Shown here in pieces: positions 6,017 to 10,753 of a DNA stretch of 10,753 bases. Below the pieces are notes generated by a model that worked only from the letters and a program-made list of their open reading frames with translations, did no database searches and had not been told where the DNA came from. Position numbers and translations under genes: made by a program. The stretch is from Deltaproteobacteria bacterium (GTDB taxonomy: Bacteria; Myxococcota_A; UBA9160; PR03). The number at the start of each line of letters is the position of its first letter. Position 1 is the first letter of the stretch. Location: contig JAGSPS010000138.1 in assembly GCA_018262315.1 (NCBI GenBank), forward strand, positions 1 to 10,753, given 5' to 3'.

Positions 6017-7695
6017 CACGTGTCGCCCCCAGCGGCGGCGGCGATCAGCTCGATCGCTTCGGGATCCCCCTGCTTCGACGTCGCCGCCATCGCCTCGAAG
6101 GTGAAGCCGTGGGGCCTGCCGCTCTCTGCTTCGCTCCGAGAGAGCAGACGTTCGATCACTTTCGGCGCGTCGGGGGGGCCGGTCGCGACGAGCAGCACCA
6201 ACGCGCGCTGCTTCGACACGCGCAGGATCGCGTCCTCGAAGCGCAGTTCCTGGTCCGCCGCTTCGAGGAAACGATCGAGGCTGCGCACTTTCGGCGCGTC
6301 GATGCGCACCAGCGACGAGACGAAGCCGTGGCGCTCACCGAAATTGCAGGCGCGCTCGAGGCGATCGCGGAAATCGGACGCTTCGAGCAGGCGCGATGCC
6401 GAGACGCAGCCGAACAGGGCCTCGGCTTCCGTGCTGTCGAAGCGATAATCGCCGTCGCGGCGCAGCCGCAGCAGCGTCTCGACCTTGTGTTCCAGCTCCA
6501 GTCGATTCACCGGCTTCGGCAGGAAGTCGGTGGCGCCCAACACGAGCGGCCCCAGCCGGTCGCCTGCGGTCTGGATCCGACTCGACGCCACCAGAACCGT
6601 CACGTCGACGTGCGCACGGCGCAGTGCGCAGAGCAGCTCGTAACCGCTGACGCGCGGCATGATCAGATCGAGGATCACCAGGTCCGGGTGGTGCGAGACG
6701 ATCTTCGCGAGCGCCTCGAAGCCATCGACGGCCGTGATCACCTCGTAGCGCGGCGTGAGCCAATCGCTGAGCAGCTCGCGCTGCATGCGACTGTCTTCCA
6801 CCACCAGGATCAGGCTGCGCGTGCGTGCTTCGGTCGAAGCAGCGGGAAGCCGCGACGGGTGCAACGCGTCGGAGAGCGCTGCGGGGCGTGGCGTTTCGTG
6901 ACGACGCGGCGCCGACGGACCGATCGGCTCGGCCAGCGCAGCGAGATCGGTGTCGGGATTCTGCAAGCGGGACGCCGCCGCGCGTCGCTCGGGCATGCGG
7001 CGAGCGCGCGTGAAGAGGGGAATCTCGGTCTTCGGTTTCGCGTCCTCCACGAGATGTGTGCCGTTCGGACCCACCGCGAACTCCACGCGCTCCGCAGCAC
7101 CGAGACCCGCACGGCTCTTTTCGACGGTGAGCGTGCGCCGTCCGCTCGCCTCGCGATCGAGCATGAGGTAGGCACCGCACATCTCCGAGAGCACGCGGTC
7201 GAGGCCGCGCTGCTGCGCGAGGCGCTCGGTCTCGACGGTCAGCACCAGCGTCTCGGCGCCCAGTGCGCGCACGAACGCACGCGACACCTCCCGGAGCCGC
7301 GGCTCGTCCACGATCTCGGCGGTGATCGCGGTGAAGGGATCGACGATCACCAGCGAGACTTCGGGCGCCTCGGCGCGCAGCGCTTCGACCAGCGACTCGA
7401 CGCCCTGCGCCCGCACCAGCGAAGGCGTGCCGGCGTCGAGTTCGAGCAGCACCAGGCGATCTTCCGCGAGCGCGGCGTCGAACTCGAAGCCGAGCGCATC
7501 GGCCTGGTGCATCAGCGATTGCGCCGGCTCGCTCGAGACGATCTGCACCACCTCGCCGCGCTGGAGCGCGCTGTCGGCGAGCTGCAGACCGAGGACGGTA
7601 CGGCCACTGCCGCTCGGGCCAGCGATCACGAGTGGCAATCCGGGCGGATACCCACCCAGAACGTGATCGATGATGCTGGCGCCCGTCGGACGCAC
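6016..7695 (-). CDS. KaiC-like domain - receiver - degenerate GGDEF regulatory protein
   Basis: A 559-residue cytoplasmic protein heading the exopolysaccharide operon. Residues 3-220 are a KaiC/RAD55-type RecA fold: GASIIDHVLGG, Walker A GPSGSGRT (26-33) with Arg32 in place of Lys, SSEP (E56) where KaiC has a Glu pair, and Walker B VSLVIVD (D119). After a disordered linker, a complete receiver domain (about 293-411) has E300/D301, phosphoacceptor D343, S371 and K394. The C-terminal domain (about 425-550) follows the GGDEF fold, but the signature is SKQRA (494-498). RFED (485-488) is an RxxD motif at the exact I-site spacing. It therefore should not make c-di-GMP but may bind it. GTG 7695 has AAAGGAG (7700-7706) four bases upstream; an open frame to GTG 7791 adds a Pro-rich, unsupported 32 residues. 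Confidence 0.85.
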   Translation of the reverse strand: MRPTGASIIDHVLGGYPPGLPLVIAGPSGSGRTVLGLQLADSALQRGEVVQIVSSEPAQSLMHQADALGFEFDAALAEDRLVLLELDAGTPSLVRAQGVESLVEALRAEAPEVSLVIVDPFTAITAEIVDEPRLREVSRAFVRALGAETLVLTVETERLAQQRGLDRVLSEMCGAYLMLDREASGRRTLTVEKSRAGLGAAERVEFAVGPNGTHLVEDAKPKTEIPLFTRARRMPERRAAASRLQNPDTDLAALAEPIGPSAPRRHETPRPAALSDALHPSRLPAASTEARTRSLILVVEDSRMQRELLSDWLTPRYEVITAVDGFEALAKIVSHHPDLVILDLIMPRVSGYELLCALRRAHVDVTVLVASSRIQTAGDRLGPLVLGATDFLPKPVNRLELEHKVETLLRLRRDGDYRFDSTEAEALFGCVSASRLLEASDFRDRLERACNFGERHGFVSSLVRIDAPKVRSLDRFLEAADQELRFEDAILRVSKQRALVLLVATGPPDAPKVIERLLSRSEAESGRPHGFTFEAMAATSKQGDPEAIELIAAAAGGDT

Positions 7696-7699
7696 CCAT

Positions 7700-7706
7700 C
7701 TCCTTT
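7700..7706 (-). promoter_or_regulatory. Ribosome binding site deciding the operon's first start
   Basis: AAAGGAG on the minus strand, four bases before GTG 7695. The residues after this start (RPTGASIIDHVLGG) are where a KaiC-like domain normally begins, which supports it over GTG 7791, which has no such site. Confidence 0.6.
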
Positions 7707-7844
7707 CCTGCCCCTCGAATCGGGACGGATTTCCTCGAGTGCCATCGGAAGGTGGGGGGGAATCCTTGAAGCCACGCGGGGATGGGGGCACTGGTGACGT
7801 GGGAAAAGCAACCCGGAATGAAGCTCGAGGTCTGGGATGGACGG

Positions 7845-7860
7845 TGGCTAGGAGATTGAC
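7845..7860. repeat. 16-bp motif, copy 2 (inverted relative to 361-376)
   Basis: TGGCTAGGAGATTGAC, exact reverse complement of 361-376. A shorter mirror of its CTAGGAGA part lies at 7948-7955 (TCTCCTAG), so about 110 bp are bounded by short inverted ends. Lies in the spacer between the glycosyltransferase and the first operon gene. Confidence 0.6.
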
Positions 7861-7881
7861 CCAAGACTGTGCCGTGCGGCT

Positions 7882-7897
7882 GGGCGCGCAGACGCCC
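7882..7897. repeat. Small GC hairpin, counterpart of 394-405
   Basis: GGGCG-CGCAGA-CGCCC. Both copies are flanked on the left by CCAAG and GCCGTG elements and follow the end of a minus-strand gene. No T-run follows. Confidence 0.4.
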
Positions 7898-7921
7898 CGC
7901 CCGCGAGGCGCGCGAGCGAGG

Positions 7922-7937
7922 CGTAGCGGGAGCTACG
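7922..7937 (-). terminator. Hairpin after the glycosyltransferase gene, weak terminator candidate
   Basis: CGTAGC-GGGA-GCTACG (TCCC loop on the minus strand) begins 15 bases beyond the stop codon of the glycosyltransferase. The stem is perfect but only six pairs, and no U-tract follows, so termination here is uncertain. Confidence 0.35.
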
Positions 7938-7951
7938 GCGAGCGCACTCTC

Positions 7952-8896
7952 CTAGGCGCGGTCCGTCAGCCAGCGGCGTTCCACGTCCCGCCGGCCCACG
8001 CGAGCGAGCGCGGCGACGCTCGCCCGCTGCGAGAGCCCGTGGCCGATCATGCGGAGATAGCCGCGCGCGCCTCCGGGTCCGCTTCGGGCGAGAAGAAGGA
8101 CGGCATCGCACAGCGTTCTGAAGAGGGATTGCAGCATCAGCGTGGGGGAGGCGTTCTTGAGGAGAGTGGCGATCCGGTTGCGGCGGCACTGAAGCTCGAC
8201 GAATCGATCGCCGCGCCGCCGCGAGCTTCCGTGCCGCGCGTGGTAGACGACGGCCCGCGGCGCCAGGACGGCGGACCACCCGGCCAACTGGCACCGCCAC
8301 CCCAGATCCACGTCCTCGAAATACAAGCCAAAGCCGCGATCGAAGATGCCCGTCGGGAGTCGCACCGCTTCCAACATGGCGCGTCGGTAGAGCGCCGCTC
8401 CTGCCGATGCGCAGAAGATCTCCTCGATCCCGCCACGGCCGTTCCACGTCGAGCCGCACTCGCGATCCTGGAAATCCCCGCCACGACCGAACACGACACC
8501 GGTGGAACTCACCTGCAGCGGGACTCGTTTGTCCATGATGCGCGCCTGGATCGCGCCGACGTCGCCGTCGCTCGCGCGCACGGCCGCGCGGAGTTCTTCG
8601 ATCCAATGCGGATCGGCCTCGGCGTCGTTGTTCAGCAGCGCGATCCACGAACGATCGGAGCACTCGATGCCACGGTTGCAGGCCTCGGCGAAACCGAGGT
8701 TCGCGCCGTTCTCGAGTACTCGAACCTCTGGGTAATCGCGGCGAACACGCTCGACCGAGCCGTCCGACGAGCCATTGTCGACGAGGATCGTCTCGAAGTC
8801 CCGATCGCTTTGCCGGCGCAGCGAGGCCAGGCACGCCGCGAGATCCTGCTGCGAGTTCCAGTTCACGACGATCACGGAGATATCGGTCGCGTTCAC
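7952..8896 (-). CDS. Family 2 glycosyltransferase, rhamnosyltransferase-like
   Basis: A 314-residue GT-A enzyme that probably adds one sugar to a surface glycan or lipid-linked intermediate. Motifs in order: VIVVNWNS (8-15), LVDNGSSDGS (38-47), GANLGFAEACNRG (64-76), LLNNDAEAD (87-95, metal and nucleotide-sugar site), GAALYRRAML (166-175) and GLYFEDVDLGWR (190-201). This set is typical of WbbL/rhamnosyltransferase-type family 2 enzymes. The C-terminal third is less conserved and has no clear membrane span beyond a moderately hydrophobic patch near 252-270. The start is GTG 8896, preceded by GGAAGG about ten bases upstream. That site is one arm of a 9-bp inverted repeat (8906-8914 with 8951-8959). 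It stands apart from the operon by 256 bp and from nrdJ by a terminator, so it is probably a separate unit; its acceptor cannot be deduced. Confidence 0.88.
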   Translation of the reverse strand: MNATDISVIVVNWNSQQDLAACLASLRRQSDRDFETILVDNGSSDGSVERVRRDYPEVRVLENGANLGFAEACNRGIECSDRSWIALLNNDAEADPHWIEELRAAVRASDGDVGAIQARIMDKRVPLQVSSTGVVFGRGGDFQDRECGSTWNGRGGIEEIFCASAGAALYRRAMLEAVRLPTGIFDRGFGLYFEDVDLGWRCQLAGWSAVLAPRAVVYHARHGSSRRRGDRFVELQCRRNRIATLLKNASPTLMLQSLFRTLCDAVLLLARSGPGGARGYLRMIGHGLSQRASVAALARVGRRDVERRWLTDRA

Positions 8897-8905
8897 GGCA
8901 CTTCG

Positions 8906-8959
8906 CCTTCCGTCACCTCGGAAATAGCCACCGCACGAGTCGGTCGCCAGGACGGAAGG
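8906..8959 (-). promoter_or_regulatory. Inverted repeat covering the glycosyltransferase ribosome binding site
   Basis: On the minus strand CCTTCCGTC (8959-8951) pairs perfectly with GACGGAAGG (8914-8906), with 36 bases between. The 3' arm contains the GGAAGG that serves as Shine-Dalgarno sequence for GTG 8896. If the transcript starts upstream of 8959, the leader could hide the binding site. I see no convincing promoter in this stretch. Confidence 0.4.
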
Positions 8960-8990
8960 GACACGCGTCGCCCAACCGCGAACGGGCTCA

Positions 8991-9041
8991 GAAAAGGGAA
9001 GAGCGCGGAGGCCCGGTCTTTCGACCGAAACCTCCGCGCTC
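8991..9041 (-). terminator. Intrinsic terminator of nrdJ
   Basis: An 11-bp perfect outer stem (CCTCCGCGCTC at 9031-9041 with GAGCGCGGAGG at 9001-9011) encloses an inner CGGTC/GACCG stem with a four-base loop (9014-9027). On the minus strand it is followed by TTCCCTTTTC (9000-8991). It separates nrdJ from the glycosyltransferase gene. Confidence 0.87.
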
Positions 9042-9114
9042 CTCGCGGCGCCTCACCCCCCCTTGGAGACGCCGCCAGGGCATGAAGGGGTAGTTGGGGG
9101 TTCCTCGAGCGAAG

Positions 9115-10753
9115 TCACGAGCAGCCGCTCGTTCCTCCGCAATTCGCGCACTTGTAGCAAGCACCGTTGCGGACCATGATCGAACCACAAACACTGCACG
9201 ATGGTGCGTCGGCCTGGTTCACGAACGTCTGCGACGCCTCGCTCGCACTGCGATGCGCAGCGGCGCCCGAACCACCCGCGACGGCCGCGCGCAGCATCGG
9301 ACGCGGCGTCGTGAGCCCCGCGGTCTCGGCATCGGTCTCCTGCTCGTCGGGGACCGGCGGCTCCTCGCGCAGGAAGCGGCCGCCCAGGTAGCGGAACACG
9401 TAGTCTGCGATCGACTTCGCAAACGGGATCTCGCGGTTGTTGGTGAAGCCCGAGGGCTCGAAGCGCGTGTGGCTGAACTTGTCGACGAGCGCCTTCAGCG
9501 GCACGCCGTATTGCAGCGAGATCGAGGTCATGGTGGCGATCGTGTCCATCAGCCCCGAAACCGTGCTGCCCTCTTTCGCCATCCGGAGGAAGATCTCGCC
9601 GGGCGAGCCGTCCTCGTAGACGCCGACGGTGAGGTAGCCCTCATGCCCCGCAATCGAGAACTTGTGCGTCCACGCGCGTCGCTCGTCGGGCAGCTTCACG
9701 CGGCGCGGGCGCACTTCCTCGAGCGAGATGACCTTCGCGCCCGACTCATGACCCAGAGGGCTCGCGGTCTTGCCGGTGTTGAGCGGCTGCGATTGTTTGC
9801 AACCGTCGCGATAGACGGCGATCGCCTTCAGACCGAGCTTCCAACCCTCGACGTAGGCGGTCATCACGTCGTCGACCGTCGCGTCGGTGGGCAGGTTCAC
9901 GGTCTTCGAGATCGCGCCCGAGAGGAACGGCTGCACGGCGCCCATCATGCGCAGGTGACCCATCCAATGGATCGAGCGCTTGCCCTTCTCGGCGCGGAAC
10001 GCGCAGTCGAAGATGGGCAGGTGCTCGTCGCGCAGCGCGGGGGCGCCCTCGATCGTTTCCTGCTCGTCGATGTACCGGAGGATCGCGTCGATCTGCGCGG
10101 ATTCGTAGCCGAGCCGGCGCAGCGCCATCGGCACCGTCTGGTTCACGATCTTGAGCTTCCCGCCGCCGACGAGCTTCTTGTACTTGACCAGCGCGATGTC
10201 GGGCTCCACACCCGTGGTGTCGCAATCCATCATGAACCCGATCGTGCCGGTCGGCGCGAGCACCGTGGCCTGCGCGTTCTTGAAGCCGTGACGCCGGCCG
10301 TGGCGCAGCGCCTCTGCCCAGCTCGCGCGCGCAGCAGCGAGCAGATCGCCCCGCACGCCCAGGGGTGCGATCGCGTCGGCGGCCGCCTTGTGCATGCGGA
10401 TCACTTCGAGGAACGCGTCGCGATTCTTGTTGTAGTGCGTGAACGGGCCCATCGCCTGGGCGATCTGGGCGCTGCTGAGGTACGCCTGGCCGCACATCAG
10501 CGCGGTGATCGCGGCGGCGACGTTGCGTCCCTCGTCGCTGTCGTAGGCCAGGCCGTCCGCCATCAGCAGTGCGCCGAGGTTGGCGTAGCCGAGGCCAATC
10601 GGACGGTAGAGGTGGCTGTTCCAGGCGATCCGCGCCGTCGGGTAGTCGGCGTGATCGATGATGATCTCCTGCGCCAGGAACACCACGTGCACCGTGCGCC
10701 GGAATGCCTCGACGTCGAAGTTGCCCTCGTCGTCGACGAACCTCATCAGGTTC
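9115..10753 (-). CDS. nrdJ: Adenosylcobalamin-dependent ribonucleotide reductase, class II (C-terminal part)
   Basis: Reduces ribonucleotides to deoxyribonucleotides using a cobalamin-derived radical, without oxygen dependence. About 545 residues are visible; the 5' end with the N-terminal half of the barrel and substrate-binding Cys lies beyond the window. The frame is open to the right edge (..NLMRFVDDEGNFD, matching the internal ASLNL region of the family), so the Met at 10746 is internal. Diagnostic stretches are LAPTGTIGFMMDCDTTGVEPD, KKLVGGGKLKIVN, IHWMGHLRMM, AVYRDGCKQSQPLN, and a C-terminal cysteine cluster CSVCG..CYKCANCGGTSGCS, which fits the family's zinc-ribbon-like tail that relays electrons to the active site. 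A strong terminator follows about 75 bp after the stop codon. A cobalamin riboswitch, if any, would be upstream and outside the window. Confidence 0.95.
   Translation of the reverse strand, partial: NLMRFVDDEGNFDVEAFRRTVHVVFLAQEIIIDHADYPTARIAWNSHLYRPIGLGYANLGALLMADGLAYDSDEGRNVAAAITALMCGQAYLSSAQIAQAMGPFTHYNKNRDAFLEVIRMHKAAADAIAPLGVRGDLLAAARASWAEALRHGRRHGFKNAQATVLAPTGTIGFMMDCDTTGVEPDIALVKYKKLVGGGKLKIVNQTVPMALRRLGYESAQIDAILRYIDEQETIEGAPALRDEHLPIFDCAFRAEKGKRSIHWMGHLRMMGAVQPFLSGAISKTVNLPTDATVDDVMTAYVEGWKLGLKAIAVYRDGCKQSQPLNTGKTASPLGHESGAKVISLEEVRPRRVKLPDERRAWTHKFSIAGHEGYLTVGVYEDGSPGEIFLRMAKEGSTVSGLMDTIATMTSISLQYGVPLKALVDKFSHTRFEPSGFTNNREIPFAKSIADYVFRYLGGRFLREEPPVPDEQETDAETAGLTTPRPMLRAAVAGGSGAAAHRSASEASQTFVNQADAPSCSVCGSIMVRNGACYKCANCGGTSGCS

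Noticed and set aside
3653..6448. 931-residue plus-strand open frame
   Set aside because: It spans antisense across three well-supported genes and is dominated by Arg/Ala/Glu/Val with no motif.
7748..7762. TGGCAC-like sigma-54 promoter element upstream of the operon
   Set aside because: On the minus strand TGGCAC is present, but the required GC element at the correct distance (TTGC-like) is absent.
7696..7791. N-terminal extension of the KaiC-like protein to GTG 7791
   Set aside because: The added 32 residues are Pro-rich without similarity to the family, and no Shine-Dalgarno sequence precedes that GTG. AAAGGAG precedes GTG 7695.
5458..7797. 779-residue plus-strand open frame
   Set aside because: Antisense to the exporter and the KaiC-like gene; Arg-rich composition and no domain.
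8988..9194. 68-residue minus-strand frame overlapping the nrdJ terminator
   Set aside because: It runs through the nrdJ end and the hairpin, and has no ribosome site or family features.
1..10753. tRNA, rRNA, CRISPR arrays, insertion sequences
   Set aside because: I saw no cloverleaf, regularly spaced repeats, transposase or integrase motifs on either strand.

Overview
The window is GC-rich DNA from a Gram-negative bacterium. An outer-membrane beta-barrel protein, signal peptides and a synthase-type exopolysaccharide locus indicate two membranes. GC content, frequent GTG/TTG starts and an adenosylcobalamin-dependent ribonucleotide reductase would fit a deltaproteobacterial, Myxococcota or Binatota-like soil or sediment organism. 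That placement is inference with low confidence. Every gene I can support lies on the minus strand, so the window reads biologically from right to left.

Right end (9115-10753): the C-terminal part of nrdJ, the class II (B12-dependent) ribonucleotide reductase, cut by the window edge. A strong intrinsic terminator follows at 8991-9041. Next comes a lone family 2 glycosyltransferase (7952-8896) resembling rhamnosyltransferases. Its leader can pair a distal CCTTCCGTC with the region holding its ribosome binding site. A 256-bp spacer (7696-7951) carries hairpins and a 16-bp motif.

Centre (426-7695): a tightly packed six-gene operon with overlapping or nearly abutting genes. In order of transcription: (1) a KaiC/RecA-like domain - receiver - degenerate GGDEF fusion; (2) a TPR plus beta-barrel outer-membrane protein (PgaA-like role); (3) a processive family 2 synthase (PgaC/IcaA-like); (4) a 71-residue single-span membrane protein (possible PgaD counterpart); (5) a membrane-anchored protein with a glutamine-amidotransferase-like fold and possibly a remnant deacetylase domain; (6) a secreted polysaccharide deacetylase (PgaB-like role). 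Together they look like a synthase-dependent, poly-N-acetylglucosamine-type exopolysaccharide machine: synthesis and export through the inner membrane by 3 and 4, periplasmic trimming by 6 and perhaps 5, outer-membrane exit through 2. Protein 1 has lost the GGDEF signature but keeps an RxxD inhibitory-site motif exactly five residues before it. It is therefore a candidate c-di-GMP receptor encoded at the head of the operon, and the most interesting observation here.

Left end (1-425): no gene is supported. Most of it is a large imperfect palindrome (arms 20-104 and 242-326, 62 of 85 positions identical), followed by a 16-bp motif at 361-376 whose exact reverse complement lies at 7845-7860. The two copies bracket the exopolysaccharide operon.
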